Origin: G963663315 sp963665165
GTDB lineage: Bacteria > Pseudomonadota > Gammaproteobacteria > Arenicellales > Poriferihabitantaceae
Length of the DNA: 64,000 nucleotides
Direction of reading: 5' to 3'
Assembly: GCA_963665165.1 (NCBI GenBank)
Contig: OY761989.1
Location: 868,001 to 932,000, forward strand
This document shows positions 18,228-27,243 of this stretch, in pieces (the first letter of the stretch is position 1; each line of letters starts with the position of its first letter). The notes under the pieces were generated by a model that saw only the letters and a program-made list of their open reading frames with translations, made no database searches and was not told the DNA's origin. Position numbers and translations under genes: made by a program.

Positions 18228-18288
18228 TTCCGGGCGGGTCAGGCCATTTACGATCAGCCCGTAGAAACCGGGTATACGCCTTTCAACC
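18228..18288 (-). pseudogene. Frameshifted relic of the ridA gene
   Basis: These 61 bases match 15302-15363 inside the intact ridA, except for one substitution and one single-base deletion. The deletion breaks the frame within the GVYPVSTGLIVNG coding stretch. No similarity continues on either side that I can see. It lies 32 bases after the decarboxylase stop. The near-identity implies a recent duplication or recombination rather than an old paralogue. Confidence 0.85.
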
Positions 18289-18312
18289 GTCATCCATAAC
18301 GATATGACTGGA

Positions 18313-18516
18313 TCAGTCGTGGGCGCTCAGGAAATCCTGGCCGATTTCAAAGTCGAATATCCGGTCAAGCTGAAACTCGCTGATTAAACGGTCCACGGCT
18401 TTCTGGCCATGTTCCCTGGCCACCTCGGTCAATATCAGTTGGGCCGAATGGCGGTTGTAGGAACCGCCGAAATCCGCTTGTACCTTGATCAGTTGGCGCG
18501 CCTTGTCCAGGGTCAT
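18313..18516 (-). CDS. Small uncharacterised protein downstream of pfp
   Basis: A 67-residue acidic to neutral, apparently soluble, probably helical protein. It starts with MTLDKARQLIKVQADFGGSY and ends FEIGQDFLSAHD. ATG 18516 lies 12 bases after the phosphofructokinase stop on the same strand, so co-transcription is likely. I recognise no domain and assign no function. It has no signal peptide or membrane segment. Confidence 0.55.
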   Translation of the reverse strand: MTLDKARQLIKVQADFGGSYNRHSAQLILTEVAREHGQKAVDRLISEFQLDRIFDFEIGQDFLSAHD

Positions 18517-18528
18517 CTTGTCAGTCCA

Positions 18529-19794
18529 TCATGGGTTGAAGCCGGATTGCAGTTTCTTCGCGACCGGCAGGTTCTGCAAGCGGACGTAGTCGGGCAGACC
18601 GTTTCGGTAGGGGGGGTAGTCCTCCCCCTGCATGAGCGGCAGCAGGTAATCCCGGCACTGCCGGGTGATTCCGAAGCCGTCGGCGCTGATAAAGTTTTGC
18701 GGCATCTTTTTTTCGACGTTGGCGACCTGGTCCAGGTTCGTCTTGCCGACTTCCCATCGATAAGGGTTGTCGCTCACCCGAACGATGGTCGGCATCACCG
18801 CGTTTTCTCCATTCAGCGCCAGTTCGACCGCAGCCTTGCCCAGTTCCCAGGCTTGATCGACGTCGGTTTTCGAGGCGATGTGCCGGGCGGAGCGTTGCAG
18901 GTAATCCGCGACCGCCCAATGGAATTTGTAGCCCAGGTCCTGTTTGACCATGTTCGCGACCACCGGAGCGACGCCGCCGAGCTGGGCATGGCCGAAGGCG
19001 TCCACCAGACCCTGGTCCGACAGGAACTGGCCGGAGGCGTCCATGACCCCTTCCGATACGATGATGGATACATATCCGTGTTTTTCAACCCGGTTTTTTA
19101 CTGCAGCGATGAACTTTTTGCGGTCAAAGGGAATTTCGGGAAACAGGACGATAATGGGTATCGGGGTCTCGCTGTCGGCTGCCAGGGCGCCGGCAGCCGC
19201 GATCCAGCCGGCATGGCGACCCATCACCTCCAGTACAAAAACCCGGGTTGAAGTCTTTGCCATCGAAGCCACGTCAAAGCTGGCTTCACGGGTGGAAGTG
19301 GCGATATATTTCGCCACCGAACCGAAGCCCGGGCAATTGTCGGTAATCGGCAGATCATTATCCACGGTCTTCGGGATATGAATGGCCTGGACCGGATAAT
19401 TCATGCGTCCGGACAACTCGGAAATCTTCAGGCAGGTGTCCGCGGAGTCGCCGCCGCCGTTATAGAAGAAATACTGGATCCGGTGCGCTTCGAAAACCTC
19501 GATCAGGCGTTCATAATGTTGCCGGTGACTGGACAGGCTCCCCAGTTTATAACGGCACGAACCAAATGCTCCGGACGGAGTATGGCGCAGCCTGGCGATT
19601 GATTCATCCGATTCTTTCGAGGTGTCGATCAGGTCCTCGGTCAGCGCTCCGATAATCCCGTTTCGACCGGCGTAGATATTGCCGATCCGGTTCCTGTTCT
19701 TGCGCGCGGTCTCGATCACGCCGGCAGCCGATGTGTTGATCACAGCGGTCACGCCGCCGGATTGCGCATAAAACGCGTTCCTGGCCTCTGTCAT
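18529..19794 (-). CDS. pfp: Pyrophosphate-dependent 6-phosphofructokinase
   Basis: A 421-residue glycolytic/gluconeogenic enzyme that phosphorylates fructose 6-phosphate. Evidence for the phosphofructokinase fold: AQSGGVTAVINTSAAGV, the substrate loop PKTVDNDL and MGRHAGWIAAA. Two positions indicate PPi rather than ATP use: the Asp after the glycines in NGGGDSADT (ATP enzymes have Gly), and the Lys of PKTVDND (ATP enzymes have Gly, PGTIDND). PPi-PFK is reversible and is common in methylotrophs. ATG 19794 overlaps the upstream gene's stop as ATGA. Confidence 0.88.
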   Translation of the reverse strand: MTEARNAFYAQSGGVTAVINTSAAGVIETARKNRNRIGNIYAGRNGIIGALTEDLIDTSKESDESIARLRHTPSGAFGSCRYKLGSLSSHRQHYERLIEVFEAHRIQYFFYNGGGDSADTCLKISELSGRMNYPVQAIHIPKTVDNDLPITDNCPGFGSVAKYIATSTREASFDVASMAKTSTRVFVLEVMGRHAGWIAAAGALAADSETPIPIIVLFPEIPFDRKKFIAAVKNRVEKHGYVSIIVSEGVMDASGQFLSDQGLVDAFGHAQLGGVAPVVANMVKQDLGYKFHWAVADYLQRSARHIASKTDVDQAWELGKAAVELALNGENAVMPTIVRVSDNPYRWEVGKTNLDQVANVEKKMPQNFISADGFGITRQCRDYLLPLMQGEDYPPYRNGLPDYVRLQNLPVAKKLQSGFNP

Positions 19795-20144
19795 TTCGTA
19801 TCGACGCCTTCGCGTTCGCGCTCGTGGTCCGATTGGGTTTGCAGGACGGCGGCCACACATTCATCGAGTTCGCTGAATTCCTCGATCCCGGTGCCATACT
19901 GTTCGTGCGGGGTGTAGAAAAACTGGGATCTGAAGCGAAAAAACCCGATCTTGAATACGACAAAACTGGCGCCGCGCTCATGCCAGAAAACGGTTGGGCA
20001 GGATGTCGTTTTTTCAGGATTCTCCTTGTCCAGGCTGAGGTCGCAATCAGCCAATTGTATTTCCACGTCCTTCTTGTAGCGCTGGGTCAGCATTTCGCGG
20101 ATGCCATGCACCTCGGCGTCGGTAAATTCAGGTATGCGTTGCAT
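19791..20144 (-). CDS. Uncharacterised protein translationally coupled to pfp
   Basis: A 117-residue protein, MQRIPEFTDAEVHGIREML at the N-terminus. The middle is rich in aromatic residues (FVVFKIGFFRFRSQFFY) and the C-terminal tail is highly charged. No signal peptide or clear membrane segment is visible; the aromatic stretch looks more like a beta sheet than a helix. Its TGA overlaps the pfp ATG in ATGA. I recognise no family. ATG 20144 is chosen over an in-frame GTG three codons upstream. Confidence 0.65.
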   Translation of the reverse strand: MQRIPEFTDAEVHGIREMLTQRYKKDVEIQLADCDLSLDKENPEKTTSCPTVFWHERGASFVVFKIGFFRFRSQFFYTPHEQYGTGIEEFSELDECVAAVLQTQSDHEREREGVDTK

Positions 20145-20214
20145 GGATTGCACAAGTCTTGTGGATCAGGGCGCAATTCTACCGTATTTGCCCGGTCATG
20201 GTGCAGGGTTCGGG

Positions 20215-21171
20215 TCAGTAGAACGGTTCTTCTCCGTCAGGGCGGGTCTTGAATCGCTTGTGCGACCAGAAATACTGGGCCGGCGCATTGGCGATCAGGT
20301 CTTCGATGGCCCGGTTCATGGTGTTGGCGTCCTCGATCGCGTCTCCGCATGGATAATCCTGCAACGGAGGGTGAAAAATGACTTCTATTCCCGCTCCGTA
20401 ACGTTTGATCCTGGCCATGCAGGGAATTACTTTTGCCCGGGTCGTGCCGGCAATCTTGTTCAGGGACGGAAAGGTGGCCGTCCGGATACCATAAAAGGAT
20501 GCGAATACCCCCCTTCCCTTGCCAGGGTCCTGATCCGGCAGATAATAAAACGGGGCGCCATTGCGGATGGACTTGATCAGGCCGACTGTGATTTCCTTGG
20601 AACTGTACATGGTATCGCCAAAGCGGGTACGGCGTTTCAGTACGAACTGTTCCATGAACGGGTTCTTGTGCTTTTGATAAATACTGACCATGTTCAACTG
20701 GCTGAACAGCAGCCCGCCCAGGAATTCAAGGCAGCAAAAATGCGGGACCAGCAGAATAATGTTCTCACCCCTTGCCAGATGGTCATCGAGAATCGCCCTG
20801 TTTCTGAATGCGGTAATGGCGGCCAGCCGTCTTGCAGACGCCCACCAGGCCCAGGATATCAACAGGAAACCGGTCGCCATGGCATGGAAATGGGATCTCG
20901 CAAGGTGATTGATCTCCTTGTCCGGAAGATCGGGAAAACAACGCCCGAGATTGATCAGGGTGATGCGGCGTCTCGACCGGTGCACCCGGAAGGCGGTTTC
21001 GCCGATCAGGATGCCGACCGCATGGACCACCCTGAACGGGACCAGGCTGAACAGCCATAGCGCGCCCAGGGATATTCGAATCGGCAAATTCCGGATGGAT
21101 GGAGGCACGGGAAACGACTGTCCTAGGGGCGAGGTGAGCGGATTACAGCGTACAATGGACTTGTCCGGCAA
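20215..21171 (-). CDS. lpxL: Lipid A late acyltransferase (LpxL/HtrB family)
   Basis: A 318-residue inner-membrane acyltransferase that adds a secondary acyl chain to the lipid A precursor. A hydrophobic N-terminal segment at residues ~32-58 anchors it. The catalytic H-x4-E is VPHFCCLE (H144, E149). Further blocks are YYLPDQDPGKGRGVFASF and the late FWSHKRFKTRP, which ends most LpxL proteins. Start is uncertain: TTG 21171 is the longest option, and a GTG about 21 codons later is possible. Upstream is the divergent SLC13 permease. Confidence 0.88.
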   Translation of the reverse strand: MPDKSIVRCNPLTSPLGQSFPVPPSIRNLPIRISLGALWLFSLVPFRVVHAVGILIGETAFRVHRSRRRITLINLGRCFPDLPDKEINHLARSHFHAMATGFLLISWAWWASARRLAAITAFRNRAILDDHLARGENIILLVPHFCCLEFLGGLLFSQLNMVSIYQKHKNPFMEQFVLKRRTRFGDTMYSSKEITVGLIKSIRNGAPFYYLPDQDPGKGRGVFASFYGIRTATFPSLNKIAGTTRAKVIPCMARIKRYGAGIEVIFHPPLQDYPCGDAIEDANTMNRAIEDLIANAPAQYFWSHKRFKTRPDGEEPFY

Positions 21172-21349
21172 TATTATTCATCAAACCCTGTTTTAACCTT
21201 AAATAACGATGGATTAAATGTTAGAATCCGCCCGCCTGTCACCATACAGGCAACCCCGGCATTTTACATAAATTATTCAAGGGTTCATCATATCGCTCAT
21301 GAATGGTTTATGCATACATTAGTCCACAGATAATGGTTGTAGTCGCTAA

Positions 21350-23206
21350 ATGATCGAGCCGATTCAACTCACCTTCGAAATGGGTGTGGTCATGGTCATA
21401 TTGCTGCTGACTGTCTATCTGTTCGCGTTCGAGGTGGTCAGGGTGGATGTGGCCGCTATATCCATCATGGTTTTGATCGGCCTCACTTCGCTGGTTCCCG
21501 GTTACGGCGGACTGGTCGGGGTCGATCAACTGTTCAGCGGTTATTCCAGTAACGCGGTGATTTCGATCATCGCGGTGATGATTATCGGGGCCGGGATGGA
21601 CCGCACCGGCATCATGGGGCAACTCGCGTCCAAAATCCTGAAAATCGGCGGCAGTACGGAAGGTCGGGTGATCCTGATTATTTCCAGTGTGGTCGGAGTC
21701 GTTTCCAGTTTTCTGCAGAACATCGGCGCCGCCGCGTTGTTCCTGCCGGTGGTCAACCGGATCGCCAGGCGGGGGAACCTGCCGATTTCACGGTTGCTGA
21801 TGCCGATGGGTTTTTGTGCGATCCTGGGCGGGACCATCACCATGGTGGGGTCGAGCCCGCTGATCCTGCTCAATGACCTGATTGCCAACTCGATCGCGGA
21901 TTCGGGCCGTGGCGGAGACATGCACCAGTTCGGTCTTTTTGCGGTGGCGCCTATTGGTATCGTGCTGCTGTCATGCGGGGTCGGTTATTTTATGCTTCTG
22001 GGTCGATTCGTTCTTCCGGTGATCAAGGACAAGCCCGGTGAGTCCGGCAACATGCTGAAATACTTCCGGGATGTGTACGGCATAGAAGGGGAGGTTTATG
22101 AGTGTGTCGTCACCAGGGACAGTCCGCTGGTTGCCACCACGTTATCAGAAGTCGATGCCGCCGGGAGGGCGGGGTGGATCATTGCCATCAAAACCGGAAA
22201 CGAGGTCGTGGTGGCGCCAAGAGGGGATTCTGAAATCTGGGCGGACAGTGAAATTGCAATTATGGGACGCAGGGACGCGGTTTACCGGTTTGCGGAAGAA
22301 AACGGTCTTGAAATCAAGCATCAGATGGATGTGTTCGCTGAATTGCTGAGCCCCGGCAGTTCAGGAATTGCTGAGGTCGTTATTCCGCCGGACTCTTCGA
22401 TCATCGGTAAAACCGCCCGGGAGATTTCTCTCAGAAGACGCTATGACGCGACCATATTGACGGTTTTCCGGGTCGATGATGTGATCGACACCGGCATAGC
22501 CGAGCTGGTTTTGCAGGCCGGGGACACCCTGGTCCTGCATATCAAGTGGGAAAACCTGGGGGCGATTTCCGACAATAACGACTATGTTGTGGTCACCGAT
22601 TTCCCGCGTGAAAACCTGCGCCCCGAAAAGCTGAAGTATGCCTGCGGATTTTTCGCGCTCACCCTGTTTCTGGTCATTTTTACCGATATCCGTTTGTCGG
22701 CGGCGTTGATGACCGGCGCGGTCGGTATGATTTTATGCGGCGTGATCAATATCGAGGAAGCCTATCGGTCGATAGGCTGGCAAAGCGTATTTTTGCTCGC
22801 CAGCCTGATACCGCTCGGTATCGCGGTGGAAAACAGCGGCACTGCGGCCTGGGTCGCCCAGCAGGTGCTCTATTATCTGGGGGATGTGCCGATCTGGGTC
22901 CTGCAAACCGTGCTGGCGGCGCTGGCAACCATATTTACCCTGGTGATGTCCAATGTCGGGGCGACTGTCCTGCTGGTTCCGCTGGCCATCAATATCGCCA
23001 TTGGCGTGGGCGCGAATCCGTCCGTATTCGCATTGACGGTAGCCCTTGCGACCTCGAACTCCTTCCTGATCCCCACCCACCAGGTCAACGCGCTGATCAT
23101 GGGGCCCGGAGGGTATCAGGTCATGGACTTCATCAAGGCCGGGGTCATCATGACCGTGATGTTTATCGTCGTCATGATCTCGATGCTCAACTGGCTTTAT
23201 ATGTAA
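21350..23206 (+). CDS. SLC13/CitT-type permease with two RCK_C (TrkA-C) domains
   Basis: An inner-membrane ion-coupled transporter of 618 residues. The N-terminal half (~10-220) and the C-terminal part (~425-618) are hydrophobic. Between them are two soluble TrkA-C-type modules, around residues 235-330 and 335-425 (VVIPPDSSIIGKTAREISLR opens the second). This layout is shared by a bacterial family annotated as sulfate, dicarboxylate or anion permeases. NIGAAALFLPVV and SNVGATVLLVPLA are repeated helix-hairpin elements. The substrate is not determinable; sulfate or an organic anion is plausible. Confidence 0.85.
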   Translation: MIEPIQLTFEMGVVMVILLLTVYLFAFEVVRVDVAAISIMVLIGLTSLVPGYGGLVGVDQLFSGYSSNAVISIIAVMIIGAGMDRTGIMGQLASKILKIGGSTEGRVILIISSVVGVVSSFLQNIGAAALFLPVVNRIARRGNLPISRLLMPMGFCAILGGTITMVGSSPLILLNDLIANSIADSGRGGDMHQFGLFAVAPIGIVLLSCGVGYFMLLGRFVLPVIKDKPGESGNMLKYFRDVYGIEGEVYECVVTRDSPLVATTLSEVDAAGRAGWIIAIKTGNEVVVAPRGDSEIWADSEIAIMGRRDAVYRFAEENGLEIKHQMDVFAELLSPGSSGIAEVVIPPDSSIIGKTAREISLRRRYDATILTVFRVDDVIDTGIAELVLQAGDTLVLHIKWENLGAISDNNDYVVVTDFPRENLRPEKLKYACGFFALTLFLVIFTDIRLSAALMTGAVGMILCGVINIEEAYRSIGWQSVFLLASLIPLGIAVENSGTAAWVAQQVLYYLGDVPIWVLQTVLAALATIFTLVMSNVGATVLLVPLAINIAIGVGANPSVFALTVALATSNSFLIPTHQVNALIMGPGGYQVMDFIKAGVIMTVMFIVVMISMLNWLYM

Positions 23207-23244
23207 GACCGGTCATGCCGTATCCGGCATGAAGTCAACCGGTC
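23207..23244. terminator. Nested hairpin between convergent genes
   Basis: Immediately after the SLC13 stop, an outer stem GACCGGT/ACCGGTC encloses an inner stem CATGCCG/CGGCATG with a TATC loop. The right outer arm runs into the last codons of the convergent fumarase gene. There is no T-run, so it may act as a bidirectional structure rather than a classical intrinsic terminator. Confidence 0.5.
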
Positions 23245-24761
23245 AGCGAAGGCGCTTTTACATTCAGTTTCCGCTTCCAGATTGCGGGGGCGGTATGATG
23301 AACCGATTGTCCGTTACTGTCGACGGCGACGGTGACCGGCATTTCATCCACCTCGAATTCATAGATCGCTTCCATGCCGAGGTCTTCAAACGCCACGACC
23401 CGGGCAGACTTGATCGCTTTTGAAACCAGATAGGCGGCGCCGCCGACCGCGATCAGGTAAACCGATCCATGATCCCTGATTTTACGGATCGTCTCCAACC
23501 CTCTTTCCGCCTTGCCGATCATTCCCAGTATGCCCATTTTGTCCAGCATCAGATCCGAAAACTTGTCCATCCTGGTTGCGGTGGTCGGGCCGGCCGGACC
23601 CACCACTTCATCGCCCGCCGCATCGACCGGGCCGACGTAATAGATGAACTTGCCGGCGAAATCGACATGATTCGGAAGGGGTTTGCCCTGTTCATGGTAT
23701 TCGGCGATTCTTTTGTGGGCCGCGTCCCTGCCGGTCAGGATTTTCCCCGATAACAGCAGGGTCTGCCCCGGTTTCCATTTCCTGATGTCCTCCCGTGTGA
23801 CCCGGTCAAGGTCGACTGGAATCGTGTCGTCATCAATATCGAAGGAGATGTCCGGCCAGTCGGACAGTCTGGGCGGTTCCAGTCTGGCCGGGCCTGAACC
23901 GTCCAGCGTAAACCGGGCATGGCGGGTGGCGGCGCAATTCGGAATCATCGCCACTGGCAGTGAAGCAGCATGGGTCGGATATTCCTTCACCTTCACATCC
24001 AGCACCGTGGTTACCCCGCCGAGACCCTGGGCGCCGATTCCGAGCCGGTTTACCTTGTCGAACAGCTCCAGCCGCAGTTCTTCGGCCGGGTTCGACGGCC
24101 CCCGGTCAATCAACTGCTGGATATCGATATGTTCCATCAGTGATTCCTTTGCCATTACCATGGCCTTTTCAGCGCTGCCGCCGAGTCCGATTCCGAGAAT
24201 CCCCGGCGGGCACCATCCCGCGCCGATTTTCGGGACCGTTTCCAGCACCCAGTCGACGATGCTGTCACTGGGGTTCAGGATGGTGAACCTGGATTTGTTT
24301 TCAGACCCTCCGCCTTTGGCGGAAACGGTGACTTCAAGGGTATCGCCCGGAACCACTTCGGTATGAATCACGGCGGGAGTATTGTCCTGCGTGTTTTTGC
24401 GCGTGCCGAAAGGAGGCGAGACAATGGAAGGGCGCAACGGATTATCGGGATTCCGGTAAGCCTTGTGTACGCCCTCGTTGATCATGTCATGCAGCGATAA
24501 TCGGGCATCCCAGCGAATATCCATACCCACTTTCAGGAATATCACGACAATCCCGGTATCCTGGCAGATCGGTCGTCTGCCTTCGGCGCACAGCCTGGAA
24601 TTGACCAGAATCTGGGAAATCGCGTTTTTAGCCGCCTGCGATTGCTCGCGTAGCCAGGCCTGATGCATCGCTTCCACGAAATCCGGGGAATGGTAATAGG
24701 AAATATACTGAAGCGCGTCCGCCACACTCCGGATGAGGTCGTCTTGTCTGATTACGGTCAT
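23235..24761 (-). CDS. fumA: Class I fumarate hydratase ([4Fe-4S])
   Basis: A single-chain class I fumarase of 508 residues that interconverts fumarate and malate in the TCA cycle. The alpha-like half contains RPICQDTGI, GWCPPGILGIGLGGSAEKAM and IPNCAATRHARF, which supply the cysteines for the cluster. The beta-like half contains LLSGKILTGRDAAHKRI, YYVGPVDA, VGPAGPTTATRMDKFSDLML and FEDLGMEAIYEFEV. The order and length match FumA/FumB-type enzymes rather than split TtdAB. It is convergent with the SLC13 permease and divergent from mltD. Confidence 0.95.
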   Translation of the reverse strand: MTVIRQDDLIRSVADALQYISYYHSPDFVEAMHQAWLREQSQAAKNAISQILVNSRLCAEGRRPICQDTGIVVIFLKVGMDIRWDARLSLHDMINEGVHKAYRNPDNPLRPSIVSPPFGTRKNTQDNTPAVIHTEVVPGDTLEVTVSAKGGGSENKSRFTILNPSDSIVDWVLETVPKIGAGWCPPGILGIGLGGSAEKAMVMAKESLMEHIDIQQLIDRGPSNPAEELRLELFDKVNRLGIGAQGLGGVTTVLDVKVKEYPTHAASLPVAMIPNCAATRHARFTLDGSGPARLEPPRLSDWPDISFDIDDDTIPVDLDRVTREDIRKWKPGQTLLLSGKILTGRDAAHKRIAEYHEQGKPLPNHVDFAGKFIYYVGPVDAAGDEVVGPAGPTTATRMDKFSDLMLDKMGILGMIGKAERGLETIRKIRDHGSVYLIAVGGAAYLVSKAIKSARVVAFEDLGMEAIYEFEVDEMPVTVAVDSNGQSVHHTAPAIWKRKLNVKAPSLTG

Positions 24762-24872
24762 GGTGGGTTTTCGGATTTGAATGGTGGATTTAAAGGTAAC
24801 TCAATTTCATTATCGCGTACAATACGCCCGGATCAATATTCTGTCGTCGAGTTCTGGAATCTGTACTCCGTA

Positions 24873-27239
24873 GTGAAACCCTGTCCTGTCATCGCGGTCT
24901 TCCTGTTTTTTTGTGTGGCCAGTGTATCATTTTATCCTGATACCGCTGTCGGACACCATCTGGTCGAGCGCTACGAGCTGGATTGCAGCGAGGATTTCCC
25001 CTGCCCCGATTCATTGCGCCGACGGATTGATTTCTGGATACAGGTGTTCAAGGACTGGGGCAAGGAGACTGCCATTTTTCACAGTCCGGACCATCCTGAG
25101 CGAGTCTATTCCGTCGTCCGTACCGGCAAGGGATGCAACGGCAGTGTCCGGAAAAAGATAAAAAAGGAGCGGAAACGCTTGAAGACGGCGCTATACAATA
25201 CCGCACACAAAATCGAGACCGGCGGAAAACCGGATTCCGAAGAGCGGCACCTTGCCGGACTGTTCCCGGACAGGAACCCCCGGAACATGCGTCGGGCGGG
25301 GGAAAACATCCGTTGTCAAAGCGGAGTCAGGGACAGTTACCTCGGAGGCTTGAAGAGATTCCAGGTCTATCATCCAATGGTGGATTCGGTGCTGGAGCAA
25401 TACAATCTGCCCTACGATATCCGTTATCTGCCATTTGTCGAGTCCTCATACAACCCGCAAACCTATTCCAGGGCGGGCGCCGCGGGGATGTGGCAGATCA
25501 TGCCGAAAACGGCCAGGAACCTGGGACTGGAACTCAATGCCGCGATTGACGAACGTCTGGACCCGGAGGCATCGACCCATGCGGCCGCGCGCTATCTGGT
25601 GGAATCGAGAAAGACCCTGACCGGGGTAGCCAGGGCAATCGACCCCGGGATCAAGAGCCAGGACATCAACCCGTTCATCATTACTTCCTACAATTATGGG
25701 GTCAACGGAATGCGACGGGCGATCATCAAGGTGAAACCGGATTACATGAAGGTGTTGGAAAAATATAAATCGCCGGCCTTCCAGATTGCGGTCAAGAACT
25801 TTTATTCGAGTTTCCTGGCGGCCAGGCATGTCGAGAAAAACTCAGCCGCCTGGTTTGGCGGGATCGGTCCCGGCAAGGCATCCCGGTACCAGACCCTGGT
25901 CCTGAAGCGGGCCGCTTCGGTCGAGCGGATCAAGTCCGTCTTTAGTCTCCGGGAGAGTCAATTGAAGCCATTGAATCCGGCATTGACCCGGTTTGTCTGG
26001 AATGGCTGGCGGCTGATTCCGGCTGGTTATCAACTCAAGTTGCCTGTTCGCGCGGATGGTTACCAGTCCGCTCTCGCCCGACTTGAAACCCTGCCGGCGG
26101 AAGCGATCGCTCCCGGAACGGACAGTTACGTCGTGCGCAGGGGAGACACCGCTTGCGGAGTGGCGCGAGCGCTGAAAGTCAATTGCCGGCAATTGATCAA
26201 TCTCAATCGCCTGGGGAAAAAAGCGGTGATCCGGATCGGACAGAAGCTCGCGATTCCCCGCAAACTGGTGGTGCTTGAGGAGACCGGCGGCAACAACCCG
26301 ATTACCCGGGTCTCCAACACGGCCGGCCAGGCCATTCACAAGGTCAGGCGTGGTGACACGGCCTGCGGGATTGCCGAACGGTATGGCGTGAAATGCCGGT
26401 TGCTGATCAACGCGAACAATCTGGACAGAAGGGCGACTATCCGGATCGGTCAAAAACTGACCATTCCCGGCGTTGCGCGAAATCCGGAAGTGGTGGTGTT
26501 GAATGAGGATAACCGGTTTATCGTTCGCCGGGGCGATACCGCCTGTTCCATCGCCGAACTGCTTTCGGTCAGTTGCCGGGAACTGCGGCAAATCAACCAA
26601 CTGGACGGCAGGGCCACCATTTATCCCGGGCAGAAACTGAAAGTGCCGGGGCTGGTCGTTCCGGATACCACGGAAACGGCCGCACAGCTTGCCCAGGTGG
26701 ACCAGGTGATCACAGAAGTCAATCAGGCGGTGTCCAGCAATGGCCAGGAGGAAAAGATCTTCGAAAGTCCGTCATTGACCAACCTGCTCGATACCCTGCC
26801 GGACCTGGGTATATCGGTGAGTGAATCATCGGGGGAACCGGTATACAGAATCCGGGTGGAAGCGGATGAAACCCTGGGACACTATGCCGACTGGCTGGGC
26901 CTCGGCTCGACCCGAAAGCTCCGCGAAATGAACAATACGACTGCCAAACGGTTGCGTATCGGACAATCCCTGAAATTACCGGTCCGGTCCGGTGACGCCG
27001 TCCAGTCCTTTGAGCAAAAGCGGATTGAATATCATCAGGTTTTGAGCGAATCCCTCAAGTCGCACTATACCCTGACCGGGGTCGGGAGGCACAGGGTCAA
27101 ACCCGGTGAAAGCCTGTGGTCCCTGTCCAATGAACACGGTTTCCCGGTCTGGTTGTTCAGCAGGTTGAATCCGGAGGTGAAAGTCCACCGGCTGCAGGTC
27201 AACCAGACTGTACTGCTGCCGAAACTACAGAAAAAATAA
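24873..27239 (+). CDS. mltD: Membrane-bound lytic murein transglycosylase D with five LysM repeats
   Basis: A secreted or lipid-anchored peptidoglycan lytic transglycosylase of about 788 residues. A hydrophobic signal segment (VIAVFLFFCVASVSF) begins a few residues after GTG 24873; the start is uncertain because the frame is open further upstream. The SLT domain spans ~160-330 with the catalytic Glu in PFVESSYNP (E190), AGMWQIMPKTARNLGL and TSYNYGVNGMRRAI. LysM repeats begin near residues 418, 487, 548, 656 and 740. The first three each carry a TAC...C pair of cysteines ten residues apart, which is unusual. pyrF starts 4 bases after the stop. Confidence 0.88.
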   Translation: MKPCPVIAVFLFFCVASVSFYPDTAVGHHLVERYELDCSEDFPCPDSLRRRIDFWIQVFKDWGKETAIFHSPDHPERVYSVVRTGKGCNGSVRKKIKKERKRLKTALYNTAHKIETGGKPDSEERHLAGLFPDRNPRNMRRAGENIRCQSGVRDSYLGGLKRFQVYHPMVDSVLEQYNLPYDIRYLPFVESSYNPQTYSRAGAAGMWQIMPKTARNLGLELNAAIDERLDPEASTHAAARYLVESRKTLTGVARAIDPGIKSQDINPFIITSYNYGVNGMRRAIIKVKPDYMKVLEKYKSPAFQIAVKNFYSSFLAARHVEKNSAAWFGGIGPGKASRYQTLVLKRAASVERIKSVFSLRESQLKPLNPALTRFVWNGWRLIPAGYQLKLPVRADGYQSALARLETLPAEAIAPGTDSYVVRRGDTACGVARALKVNCRQLINLNRLGKKAVIRIGQKLAIPRKLVVLEETGGNNPITRVSNTAGQAIHKVRRGDTACGIAERYGVKCRLLINANNLDRRATIRIGQKLTIPGVARNPEVVVLNEDNRFIVRRGDTACSIAELLSVSCRELRQINQLDGRATIYPGQKLKVPGLVVPDTTETAAQLAQVDQVITEVNQAVSSNGQEEKIFESPSLTNLLDTLPDLGISVSESSGEPVYRIRVEADETLGHYADWLGLGSTRKLREMNNTTAKRLRIGQSLKLPVRSGDAVQSFEQKRIEYHQVLSESLKSHYTLTGVGRHRVKPGESLWSLSNEHGFPVWLFSRLNPEVKVHRLQVNQTVLLPKLQKK

Positions 27240-27243
27240 CGTT

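Noticed and set aside
21172..21349. Promoter for the SLC13 permease gene (TAGAAT at 21222)
   Set aside because: The -10 is good but the -35 at 17 bases (TTAAAT) matches only three of six positions.
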